From assembly GCA_003650185.1 (NCBI GenBank), contig QMOF01000073.1:1-9523 (forward strand): a DNA stretch of 9,523 nucleotides. Direction: 5' to 3'. The stretch is from Chloroflexota bacterium. Its GTDB lineage: Bacteria; Chloroflexota; Dehalococcoidia; UBA2247; RBG-13-53-26. The translations under genes were made by a program, and so were the position numbers. Of the stretch, positions 1-7,017 are shown piece after piece; the stretch's first letter is position 1; every line of letters begins with the position of its first letter. Below the pieces are notes generated by a model. The model was given only the letters and a program-made list of their open reading frames with translations, did not search any database and was not told where the DNA came from.

Positions 1-1
1 G

Positions 2-88
2 GGAGGGGTGTCCGAGTGGTTGAAGGAGGCGGTCTTGAAAACCGCTGCCCTGTTTTCAGGGCCGTGGGTTCGAATCCCACCCCCTCCG
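2..88 (+). tRNA. tRNA-Ser (anticodon UGA)
   Basis: A full class II tRNA cloverleaf can be folded. The acceptor stem pairs 2-8 (GGAGGGG) with 81-87 (CCCCTCC), and G88 is the discriminator base expected for serine tRNAs. The anticodon stem pairs 29-33 with 41-45 around the loop CTTGAAA, which places anticodon TGA at 36-38. A long variable arm, the hallmark of tRNA-Ser, pairs GCCCTG (47-52) with CAGGGC (57-62) across a TTTT loop. The T arm is GTGGG-TTCGAAT-CCCAC (64-80). The bases after the discriminator are CCG, so the 3' CCA is not encoded and must be added by a nucleotidyltransferase. The gene reads UCN-family serine codons, chiefly UCA. Its promoter lies outside the window. Confidence 0.97.
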
Positions 89-96
89 CCGCTTTC

Positions 97-117
97 CCCA
101 GCGCGTTTCGCGGTGGG
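97..117. other. Small hairpin between tRNA-Ser and the operon end
   Basis: CCCA-G-CGCG, a TTT loop, and CGCG-G-TGGG form an 8-bp stem with one internal G/G mismatch. It lies in the 64-base gap between the tRNA 3' end and the convergent stop codon at 153. Neither strand has a T-run after the stem, so it is not a textbook intrinsic terminator. It could help end or protect converging transcripts, or be chance in GC-rich DNA. Its right arm overlaps an alternative 5-bp pairing (TGGGA 114-118 with TCCCA 127-131). Nothing else is visible in this gap. Confidence 0.3.
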
Positions 118-152
118 ATGGCCTACTCCCATGCTGCTGAAGGCTGTCCTGC

Positions 153-1769
153 CTAGCGGTCCATCCACACGTCGGCTAGCTGAGGGATGCCCAGGGGGCT
201 CAGGGTGTAGTCCCTCACGTAGGGCTTGACCAGCACATAATTCATGCTAAACCAGAGGGGGACGCAGGCGGCATCGCTGACGATCAACTGCTCCGCCTGC
301 CGGTACAGATCCCATCGTGTCTCACTCTCCTGCGCCACCGCTGCTTCTGCCAAGAGACTGTCGACCTCGGCGTTGCTGTACCCGCCGTAGTTGTTCACCG
401 TGCCGCTGCGGAAGAGCACCTCCAGGAAGTTCTGCGGATCGGGGTAATCGGCCACCCATCCAAAGAGGAACATGTCTCCCTTCTCTTCGCCAGGGCGGTA
501 CCAGTAAGCGTCGGATTCCACCTGCACGATCTCGGTCTCCACCCCAAGCTCCTGCTCCCACTGCCACAGGATGGAAACGAGCCATGCAGCAACACTACCG
601 CCCTGGCCAGGCACCCTGATGACCAGTGGCGGGATAGCGGAGGGGTCCTCGTAGCCAGCTTCGGCGAGCAGGGCTATTGCCTCATCAAGGTCATAGTCCA
701 GTGCCTCAATGTCCTGGCTGCGGCCCGGCATTTCTGGAGGCAGGATGCGATCGGCCGCACAGACCGAGTCTTTCAGCAGTTGGCTGACTATGTATTCCCT
801 GTCTACGGCTTTACAGAAGGCCTGGCGGACGTTGGCATGGTCGAAGGGGGTGCTGGTGCAGTCAAAGCCAATGAATGTCAGGCTGAGCTCGGGGAATACC
901 TGCAATTCTTGATGCAGCGGATTGGTCTCGTCCATAGTCCGCTCCAGGTCCGTTAGGGAAACGTATGTGACGTCGATCTCGCCGTTCTCGTACATCTGCA
1001 TCGGTGCGCCGCCCCACAGGTAAAGGGCAACGTAATCGAGCCTGGCCTTCTCTCCGTAGTAGAGGTCGTTCTGCTCCAGGAGAATGAGCTCGTCCTCTCG
1101 CCACTCGCTGAGCCTGAACGGGCCGGTGCCGTTGGGCTGTCGCCACCACTCCCGGCCTGATTCCACGTTGGCACGGTCTACCACCAGAGCTACCGAGTAG
1201 GTCAGCTTGGCCAGGAAGTATGCCTTGGGGGCGTCAATGGTGACTTCGAGGGTGTAGTCATCGACGACCCTGACGCCGGCGATCTCGTCGGCGTCCCCGG
1301 CCAGCATTTCGTCCACACCGACGATGTCGTTCAGGTAGGTGGGCGCCGTAGGAGACTGTGTCTCGGGCCGACAGGCCCTCTCCCAAGAGTACTTGAAGTC
1401 TGTGGCGGTGACCGCCTTGCCGTCGTGAAAGCGCACATCCTCGCGCAGGCGGAAAGTGTAGACTCGGCCGCCGTCGCTTATGCTCCATTGCCTGGCTATG
1501 TCTGGCACGGGTCGCATGTCCTCGTCCAGGGCGACCAGCCCGCTGAAGAGGTGGGTCACGTACAGGTGGGAGCTTGTGTCCTGCGAGAGGGCGGGGTCAA
1601 GGGTCAAGGGACCGGTGTCAAAGAGCACCAGGGTGTTGTCTCGGGTCAGGTCTGGTTGCTGGTGGTCTGTCTCGATAAGAGCGCAGGCACCGTCCAGACA
1701 CAGGACGGCAACCAGGACGACCAGGGTGCATAGGCGAAGAGTTGACCGGTGCATGTTATGATATTTCAT
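153..1769 (-). CDS. ABC transporter substrate-binding protein, peptide/oligopeptide family (SBP_bac_5)
   Basis: Predicted 538-residue extracytoplasmic solute-binding protein of the DppA/OppA type, which delivers peptides or similar ligands to an ABC importer. Residues 8-30 form a signal peptide: basic start, hydrophobic core and a Cys at 29 in LDGAC. This is not a clean lipobox, so secreted versus lipid-anchored is unresolved. Family hallmarks include a DPALSQD-like N-terminal segment (58-64), NGTGPFRL at 213-220, the FDHANVRQAFCKAVDRE segment at 309-325, and FGWVADYPDPQNF at 436-448. Length is usual for the family. I chose the ATG at 1769 because it overlaps the upstream stop as ATGA; an in-frame ATG at 1823 would lie well inside the peptidase gene and add 18 residues before the signal sequence. 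There is no Shine-Dalgarno before 1769, so translation probably relies on coupling. No permease or ATPase genes are nearby, so the transporter partner is unknown. Last gene of the operon. Confidence 0.9.
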   Translation of the reverse strand: MKYHNMHRSTLRLCTLVVLVAVLCLDGACALIETDHQQPDLTRDNTLVLFDTGPLTLDPALSQDTSSHLYVTHLFSGLVALDEDMRPVPDIARQWSISDGGRVYTFRLREDVRFHDGKAVTATDFKYSWERACRPETQSPTAPTYLNDIVGVDEMLAGDADEIAGVRVVDDYTLEVTIDAPKAYFLAKLTYSVALVVDRANVESGREWWRQPNGTGPFRLSEWREDELILLEQNDLYYGEKARLDYVALYLWGGAPMQMYENGEIDVTYVSLTDLERTMDETNPLHQELQVFPELSLTFIGFDCTSTPFDHANVRQAFCKAVDREYIVSQLLKDSVCAADRILPPEMPGRSQDIEALDYDLDEAIALLAEAGYEDPSAIPPLVIRVPGQGGSVAAWLVSILWQWEQELGVETEIVQVESDAYWYRPGEEKGDMFLFGWVADYPDPQNFLEVLFRSGTVNNYGGYSNAEVDSLLAEAAVAQESETRWDLYRQAEQLIVSDAACVPLWFSMNYVLVKPYVRDYTLSPLGIPQLADVWMDR

Positions 1770-2932
1770 CCGGAGCAAACGAAGCTGACGTAACTGACCG
1801 GGGCTCTGATGTACTGGCGCCACAAGCTGTCCAGTTCATCGATGCTGAGCCCGTATACCTGGTCCAGGGCCTCCACGTAACCGTTGCCTTGCTTGAAGGC
1901 GTCCAGCAGCTCCAGCATCTTCTCTTTGCCGCCCTGCCCGGGCTGAAGCAGGAATTCAACCACGCTGTAGCTCTGGGCGTAAGCGAGGAGAGCAAGCTCG
2001 GTCTGGGCCGGAAAAGAACTGCACAGGCTCCTGAGTGAGAAAAGGCTTTGACGCTGAACGGCGGTGGCTAGTATGTCTTTCATGGAGGAGGAGAGGGGCC
2101 CCTCGGCATAGGTGGCCAGCCCCTCGTCCAGCCATGTGGGCATCTGGGCGCTGTATCCGCTGAAGATGGCCTGGTGGAACACCAGGTGGGCCAGCTCGTG
2201 GGCTATGGCTCGCTTGCCCCATTCCTCGTTGCCGGGGGCAATGCCGATGGCTATGGTGCCGTATTCCGGGAATGCACGGCCGCCTGTCCATTCCGGGGGG
2301 TAGACCATGGCCGCCCGCAGGTCGCCCGCGCTGGCGTAGATATAGACAGCCGCCTTGGCATCCAGTTGGACACCGGTGTCGCTGGACAGCCTGTCCAGCG
2401 CTGCTTCGGCAGCGCCCAGCAGTTCCTGGCCGAAGGCATTGCTCCCGTCGTACCAGAGCAGGTTGATCCGGTCGCCTTCCAGGCTCTTCCAGGAGTGGTG
2501 ATGGTCATCGAAGCTGAGGATGTCTGTCTTGGTCTCGACCTGGTTGCCTTCGGCGTCCGTTATCGACCACCAGTACCGCACCTGGGTGCCCGGGGGCAGG
2601 GCGCCGGTCTTCCTCATGTCCCACTTCCATGAGGTATCGACCTCTGGCGAGGGCTCAAATCGGGGAAAGGCTATACTGGTGATGGGGATGGCGCTGCGCT
2701 TCTCCACCTGGTAGCTCAGGGCGATTCTGGAGATATCGGCTTTTGCCTGCACCTCCAGCCGAAAGTCGATAGAGTCAGGGAACTGGACCTCAGGCTCGGT
2801 GAGCAGGACAGTGAACCCGTCGATGATCGTGGGCCCTGCGGTGGGGGCAGATTCGTCGGTCACCAGGCCACACCGGGTGGAGAAGACCAGCGACAAGAGC
2901 AGAAGGCCGAGCAGGGCACCCTTCCTCATCAT
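1766..2932 (-). CDS. Secreted gluzincin-type zinc peptidase, peptidase MA-like family
   Basis: 388-residue exported protein. Residues 1-20 are a signal peptide (MMRKG, then a Leu-rich core) followed by Cys21. The STRC box has Arg at -1, so it is a poor lipobox and lipoprotein status is uncertain. Residues 40-140 look like a beta-rich extracytoplasmic domain of unknown role, probably Ig-like. The catalytic domain carries HELAH at 245-249 (His245 and His249 as zinc ligands, Glu246 as base) and PTWLDEGLA at 265-273, whose Glu270 is the expected third ligand. This is the HExxH...E gluzincin layout seen in the peptidase MA superfamily. Substrate unknown. The start ATG at 2932 overlaps the miaA stop (ATGA) with GGAAG just upstream; a second ATG follows directly. 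Its own stop overlaps the start of the binding-protein gene by 4 bases, so the two exported proteins are probably made together. Confidence 0.85.
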   Translation of the reverse strand: MMRKGALLGLLLLSLVFSTRCGLVTDESAPTAGPTIIDGFTVLLTEPEVQFPDSIDFRLEVQAKADISRIALSYQVEKRSAIPITSIAFPRFEPSPEVDTSWKWDMRKTGALPPGTQVRYWWSITDAEGNQVETKTDILSFDDHHHSWKSLEGDRINLLWYDGSNAFGQELLGAAEAALDRLSSDTGVQLDAKAAVYIYASAGDLRAAMVYPPEWTGGRAFPEYGTIAIGIAPGNEEWGKRAIAHELAHLVFHQAIFSGYSAQMPTWLDEGLATYAEGPLSSSMKDILATAVQRQSLFSLRSLCSSFPAQTELALLAYAQSYSVVEFLLQPGQGGKEKMLELLDAFKQGNGYVEALDQVYGLSIDELDSLWRQYIRAPVSYVSFVCSG

Positions 2933-3852
2933 CGCTTCCGCGTGCCTTCTGTGATGAGCATTGACGACTTCTCTGCTGCGTCCTCTTCGTCGGTGTCGAT
3001 CCAGTAGACTCTCTTGTCTGTAAGGCGAAACCAGGCGTACTGGTGGCGGGCGAAGCGGTGGGTCTCGAACTTGATTTGCTGCACCGCCGTGGCCAGGTCC
3101 GTCTCGCCCAGAAGAAACTTCCCCACCTGTCTATACCCTACACTTGACATGGCAGGCAGATCAAATCCGTAGCCGCGCTCCATCAGCCCACGTACTTCGT
3201 CTACCAGCCCCTGCTGTATCATGTTGTCAACCCGGGCGTCTATCCTCTGGTATAGATGGTCTCTGCGGCAGGTCAGTCCGATGATCAAGGTATCGAAGGG
3301 AAGCCCCTGTTTGGTCTTGATCTCCGAGAAGGGGGCGCCGGTTGCCTGGCACACCTCCAGAGCCCTGATGACGCGTCGCACATTTCGGAGGTCTATGTTT
3401 CTGGCTGCTTCCGGGTCTAGTTCCTGGAGGCGCCGGTAGAGTGACTCAGCCCCCTCGGTGGCAGCCAGCTCCTCCATCTGGCGCCTGAAGCGGGGGTCGG
3501 GGGGGACGCGGGGGATCCGCCAGTTTTCGATGACAGACCACACGTAGAGCCCGCTGCCGCCCACCAGAAGCGGCTGCTTGCCTCGACGGAGGATGTCCTC
3601 GATGGCTGCGTAGGCCAGCGACTGGTAAAGAGCCAGGCTGAAGGGGACGTCGGGGTCCACGATGTCGATGAGGTGGTGCGGCACAGAGGACCGCTCCTGG
3701 AGGCCCGGCTTCGCCGTGCCGATGTCCATGTAGCGATAGACCTGACGGCTATCGGCGTTGACTATCTCTGCATCGAGGGCCCGCGCTAGTCCGAGAGCAA
3801 GTCGGCTCTTGCCCATGGCCGTGGGCCCAACGATGGCAATCAGCCGCTTCAT
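2929..3852 (-). CDS. miaA: tRNA dimethylallyltransferase MiaA
   Basis: 307 residues, the normal MiaA length. It transfers the dimethylallyl group of DMAPP to N6 of A37 in tRNAs that read codons starting with U, giving i6A. The P-loop GPTAMGKS is at 9-16. NADSRQVY at 32-39, followed by DIGTAKP (43-49), is the strongly conserved MiaA segment. Others are DIVDP (63-67), VGGSGLY (97-103), the RNVRRVIRALEV helix (156-167) and SSVGYRQ (236-242). The usual C-terminal RQxTWFR appears here as HQYAWFR (270-276), a modest divergence that keeps the WFR core. The ATG at 3852 overlaps the tpiA stop as ATGA, and its stop overlaps the peptidase start the same way. A possible substrate, tRNA-Ser(UGA), lies at the left end of the window. 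Confidence 0.96.
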   Translation of the reverse strand: MKRLIAIVGPTAMGKSRLALGLARALDAEIVNADSRQVYRYMDIGTAKPGLQERSSVPHHLIDIVDPDVPFSLALYQSLAYAAIEDILRRGKQPLLVGGSGLYVWSVIENWRIPRVPPDPRFRRQMEELAATEGAESLYRRLQELDPEAARNIDLRNVRRVIRALEVCQATGAPFSEIKTKQGLPFDTLIIGLTCRRDHLYQRIDARVDNMIQQGLVDEVRGLMERGYGFDLPAMSSVGYRQVGKFLLGETDLATAVQQIKFETHRFARHQYAWFRLTDKRVYWIDTDEEDAAEKSSMLITEGTRKR

Positions 3853-4610
3853 CGGCGCCTGACACGGGATGTCTGTTCAACGATGCTGACAAACTCGGGC
3901 GCTTTGAGGCTAGCGCCACCCACCAGGGCTCCATCAATTTCAGGCTGAGATACAAACTCGGCGATGTTGGCTGCGGTGACGCTTCCGCCGTACTGGATAC
4001 GCGTTCCTGCAGCGAAGTCCGCACCATAGAGACTGGCCAGTGTCTCCCTGATGAGCCCTATGGTAGCGTTGGCCTGCTCGCCGGTGGCCGCCTTCCCTGT
4101 GCCGATGGCCCACACCGGTTCATACGCAACCACCAGACCGTCGGGAGTATCGACACCTACCAATGCTTCCCTGACCTGTCTGGTGACGACCTCCTCTGTC
4201 TTGCCCGCCTCGTGCTCCTCCAGGCGCTCTCCGACGCACAGGATGGGAAGGAGTCCCGCCCCCACTGCCGCTTTGACCTTTCGATTGACGATTTCGTCGG
4301 TCTCGCCGAAGTACTGGCGCCGCTCCGAGTGTCCCAGGATAACATATTCACACAGTCCTGCCAGCATGTTGGGGGAAACCTCGCCGGTGTAGGCCCCTTT
4401 CTCCTCGTAATACATGTTCTGCGCTCCAAGCCTGACCGACGTGGCAGCTATGATACCTTTGACGGCAGAGAGTGATACGAAAGGAGGGCAGAGTACCTTC
4501 TCCACGCCGTCTATACCATGCAATCTGTCCCGCATTTCCTTGACCAGTTCCACGGCCTGGTCGATGTTGGTGTTCATTTTCCAGTTCCCGGCAATTATCG
4601 GTAGACGCAC
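3849..4610 (-). CDS. tpiA: Triosephosphate isomerase
   Basis: 253-residue TIM barrel that interconverts dihydroxyacetone phosphate and glyceraldehyde 3-phosphate. All active-site elements are present: AGNWKMN at 7-13 with the electrophilic Lys11, ILGHSERR at 91-98 with His94, and YEPVWAIGTG at 163-172 with the catalytic base Glu164 followed by the flexible loop. The phosphate-binding segments YGGSV (207-211) and ALVGGASL (228-235) are also there. The start codon is GTG at 4610, supported by an AGGAGG Shine-Dalgarno 6 bases upstream and by the fit of MRLPIIAGNWKMN to the family N-terminus. It begins 11 bases after the apgM stop, the only non-overlapping junction in the operon, and overlaps miaA by 4 bases. 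Confidence 0.98.
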   Translation of the reverse strand: MRLPIIAGNWKMNTNIDQAVELVKEMRDRLHGIDGVEKVLCPPFVSLSAVKGIIAATSVRLGAQNMYYEEKGAYTGEVSPNMLAGLCEYVILGHSERRQYFGETDEIVNRKVKAAVGAGLLPILCVGERLEEHEAGKTEEVVTRQVREALVGVDTPDGLVVAYEPVWAIGTGKAATGEQANATIGLIRETLASLYGADFAAGTRIQYGGSVTAANIAEFVSQPEIDGALVGGASLKAPEFVSIVEQTSRVRRR

Positions 4611-4616
4611 TTGTGT

Positions 4617-4622
4617 CCTCCT
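4617..4622 (-). promoter_or_regulatory. Strong Shine-Dalgarno for tpiA
   Basis: On the minus strand this reads AGGAGG, 6 bases before the GTG start at 4610. It fixes the GTG as the start codon. It also gives tpiA its own ribosome loading at the one junction of the operon that lacks a stop/start overlap. Confidence 0.85.
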
Positions 4623-5830
4623 CAGGCTCCGAATTTGGTGAGCTTCAAGGCGTGGGCCAGGGCCAGGGGCATGAGCGCCAGGCTAGGCAGGTGTCCCAGC
4701 CCGCCCCTGGCGCAGGCCCGCTCCGAGAACTCGTTTGCCTCATCAGTCCGGCACCACGGTGAGCACAGCACAAGCGGCACGGGGTGCCAGCTATGGGCCT
4801 TCAGTGCGGCCGGCGTGGAGTGGTCACCGGTAACGACGATCACTTCTGGCTCCAGTCCGGTCAGTGCTGGCAAGGCTGCGTCAACCTCCTCTATCACACG
4901 GACCTTTTCCTCGAAATTGCCGTCCTCACCAGCCGCGTCTGCCTGCTTTATGTGCAGGAAGAAGAAGTCGTAGCTGGCATAGTGCTGCGACAGGGTGGCA
5001 AACTCGTCCGCTATGGAGCTGGCAATGTCTATGTTGACCACTTCCATGCCGACCAGCTTGGCCAGGCCGCGATACATAGGGTAGGTGGCAACAGCCAGAG
5101 GGTTGAGCTTGTAGATGGTGCGCATGGATGGAATGGCCGGATGCTGGGAGAAGCCCCGCAGCAACACCATGTTGGCCGGGTACGAGTCAGACAGGATGGC
5201 TTTCGCCTGGCGGACCCACTCCGCAGCGAGCGCAGCGGTCTGCTCTGCCTCGGGCGAAAGAGCCATGATCGGGTTTGGTTCGAGTCCCGTCTGGCTGGGG
5301 TCAGACTCGGTGATATCGGGGTGCAGGCCGGTGCCGCGGAGCACCAGCAGAAACCGGTGCCCCCTGACCGGGGAGAGCAGCGCTTGAGCCCCGTTGAGTT
5401 TGATCTGGGAAAGGAGTTGACATAGCCTGGTGCACTCTTCGGTGGGGATGCGTCCGGCACGGCGGTCCGTGATCACGCCGGTACGGTCGACGGTACAGAA
5501 GTTGCCTCTGGCGGCCACGTCTCCCTCTTGCAGCGGGAAGTCTATACCCAACGCCTCGAGGATGCCCCTGCCGATAACGAACCGGAAGGGGTCGTAGCCG
5601 AAAAGCGCCAGGTGGGCCGGCCCGCTGCCGGGGGTAAGGCCAGGGCCGAGGGGGTCGATAAGGCCGCAAATGCCTTTCTTCGCCAGGTTATCCAAGTTTG
5701 GGGTCCTGGCACTCTCCAGTTCCGTTTGGCCCGTCTCAGGATGGGGCAGGCCACCCAGACCATCCACCACTACCAGGACAATCTTGGACGAGTTGGGCAG
5801 CGCAAGTCTCTCGATTTGCTCCTGGTTCAT
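4622..5830 (-). CDS. apgM: Cofactor-independent phosphoglycerate mutase, archaeal type (ApgM)
   Basis: 402-residue alkaline-phosphatase-superfamily enzyme that interconverts 3- and 2-phosphoglycerate without 2,3-bisphosphoglycerate. VVVDGLGG at 20-27 carries the first metal-binding Asp (Asp23). TPGSGPAHLALFGYDP at 66-81 contains the phosphoserine nucleophile Ser69. GRGILEALG (88-96) and GNFCTVD (109-115) are typical of ApgM rather than GpmI. The C-terminal metal sites are HIKQADAAGEDGN (293-305), TGDHSTP (335-341) and HSWHPVP (346-352). About 400 residues fits ApgM; GpmI is usually over 500. The ATG at 5830 overlaps the pgk stop (ATGA). Position between pgk and tpiA supports the glycolytic role. 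Older annotations call such proteins phosphonopyruvate decarboxylase-related, which the motifs here do not favour. Confidence 0.95.
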   Translation of the reverse strand: MNQEQIERLALPNSSKIVLVVVDGLGGLPHPETGQTELESARTPNLDNLAKKGICGLIDPLGPGLTPGSGPAHLALFGYDPFRFVIGRGILEALGIDFPLQEGDVAARGNFCTVDRTGVITDRRAGRIPTEECTRLCQLLSQIKLNGAQALLSPVRGHRFLLVLRGTGLHPDITESDPSQTGLEPNPIMALSPEAEQTAALAAEWVRQAKAILSDSYPANMVLLRGFSQHPAIPSMRTIYKLNPLAVATYPMYRGLAKLVGMEVVNIDIASSIADEFATLSQHYASYDFFFLHIKQADAAGEDGNFEEKVRVIEEVDAALPALTGLEPEVIVVTGDHSTPAALKAHSWHPVPLVLCSPWCRTDEANEFSERACARGGLGHLPSLALMPLALAHALKLTKFGA

Positions 5831-7017
5831 TCCTGCTTGTCAAGCAAGGCGTCCACACCTGGCAGGGGCTTGCCCTCGAGGAACTTGAGGGAAGCTCCGC
5901 CGCCGGTAGAGACGTGGGTCATCTTGTGCACCAGTCCCAATTCCTGTACGGCCTCTGCCGTGGAGCCACCCCCGATGACCGTGTTGGCATCCAGGTCCGC
6001 AATAACCTCTGCCAGGGCTTGTGTCCCCTTTCGAAAGTTTGGGAACTCGAATACGCCAACCGGGCCGTTCCAGATGACTGTTTTGCTCTTTCGCAGCTTG
6101 GCTGCGAACTGTTTTATCGTCTCCGGGCCGATATCCATCAAGTACCAGCCATGAGGCACGTTCTTGATGGAGACGGTCCTGAATTTGGCCTCAGCATCAA
6201 ACTTGTTGGCCACGACAACATCGGACGGCAGGAGCAGGTGCACTCCCTTCTCCATGGCCTTGTCAATCAGCTTCTGGGCCAGCCCTACTTTTTCCTCCTC
6301 CACCAGTGACTCGCCTGTTTCGTACTTCAGCGACTTCAGAAAGGTAGTGCCCATGCCGCCGCCGATCAGCAGGGAATCCACCTTGTCCAGTATGTTTTCA
6401 AGCACCCCCATCTTGTCGCTTATCTTCGCTCCGCCTATCAGAGCAGTAAAGGGCCGGTCAGGCTTGTTGAGGGCTTTGTCCATGATCTCCAGTTCTTTCT
6501 CGATAAGGAAACCAGCCACCGCTGGCAGGTACCTGGTAACACCCACTGTGGAGGCGTGTGCTCGATGGGCAGTGCCAAATGCATCGTTGACGAAAACGTC
6601 CGCCAGTTTTGCCAGGGCCTGGGCGAAGGCGGGGTCGTTCTTCTCCTCTTCTGGGTGGAAGCGCAAGTTCTCCAGCATGAGGACTCCACCTTCGTCAAGC
6701 GTGGAGACCATCTCTTCGACCTCCGGCCCCACGCAGTCGGGGGCCATCTTCACCTCCTGGTCAAGAAGCTGAGAAAGGCGCTGGGCCACGGGGGCAAGTG
6801 TTAGCGCCTGGTCCTTATTCGTGGGCCGCCCTAGGTGAGAGCACAACACAACTCTTGCTCGGTTGTCGCACAGGTAGCTGACCGTTGGTAGCGCCACCCT
6901 GATCCGGGTGTCATCGGCGATGGCCCCGGTCTGTGGGTCCAACGGAACATTGAAGTCTACCCTGAGCAGCACCCTCTTTCCCAGTACATCGATGTCTCGA
7001 ACTGTCTTCTTGTTCAA
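5827..7017 (-). CDS. pgk: Phosphoglycerate kinase
   Basis: 396-residue kinase that makes ATP and 3-phosphoglycerate from 1,3-bisphosphoglycerate and ADP. N-domain substrate motifs are RVDFNVPLD (19-27), HLGRP (61-65), ENLRFH (116-121) and DAFGTAHRAHAS (145-156). C-domain nucleotide motifs are GGAKISDK (195-202), GGGMGTTFL (219-227), NGPVGVFE (317-324), GGGSTAEAV (349-357) and STGGGASL (370-377). The common GGGDS segment is GGGST here, a variation that does not disturb the glycine loop. The start codon is TTG at 7017, backed by AAGGAGG 7 bases upstream and by the family N-terminus NKKTVRDIDVLGKRVL. TTG overlaps the cooC stop as TTGA, and the pgk stop overlaps apgM as ATGA. Confidence 0.98.
   Translation of the reverse strand: MNKKTVRDIDVLGKRVLLRVDFNVPLDPQTGAIADDTRIRVALPTVSYLCDNRARVVLCSHLGRPTNKDQALTLAPVAQRLSQLLDQEVKMAPDCVGPEVEEMVSTLDEGGVLMLENLRFHPEEEKNDPAFAQALAKLADVFVNDAFGTAHRAHASTVGVTRYLPAVAGFLIEKELEIMDKALNKPDRPFTALIGGAKISDKMGVLENILDKVDSLLIGGGMGTTFLKSLKYETGESLVEEEKVGLAQKLIDKAMEKGVHLLLPSDVVVANKFDAEAKFRTVSIKNVPHGWYLMDIGPETIKQFAAKLRKSKTVIWNGPVGVFEFPNFRKGTQALAEVIADLDANTVIGGGSTAEAVQELGLVHKMTHVSTGGGASLKFLEGKPLPGVDALLDKQE

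Noticed and set aside
1769..1823. Upstream ATG at 1823 as start of the binding-protein gene
   Set aside because: It would place 18 polar/basic residues before the signal peptide and extend deep into the peptidase gene; the ATGA overlap at 1769 matches the rest of the operon.
4784..5425. Long plus-strand reading frame of 213 codons opposite apgM
   Set aside because: It lies wholly within apgM, which has full catalytic motifs. The translation shows no recognisable domain and is a GC-driven shadow.
5528..6309. Two overlapping plus-strand frames of over 200 codons across the apgM/pgk junction
   Set aside because: Both oppose well-conserved parts of pgk and apgM, have no motifs, and are shadows in GC-rich DNA.
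6164..6772. 202-codon plus-strand frame opposite pgk
   Set aside because: Its Ser-rich translation is the antisense of conserved pgk motifs; no independent evidence for a gene.
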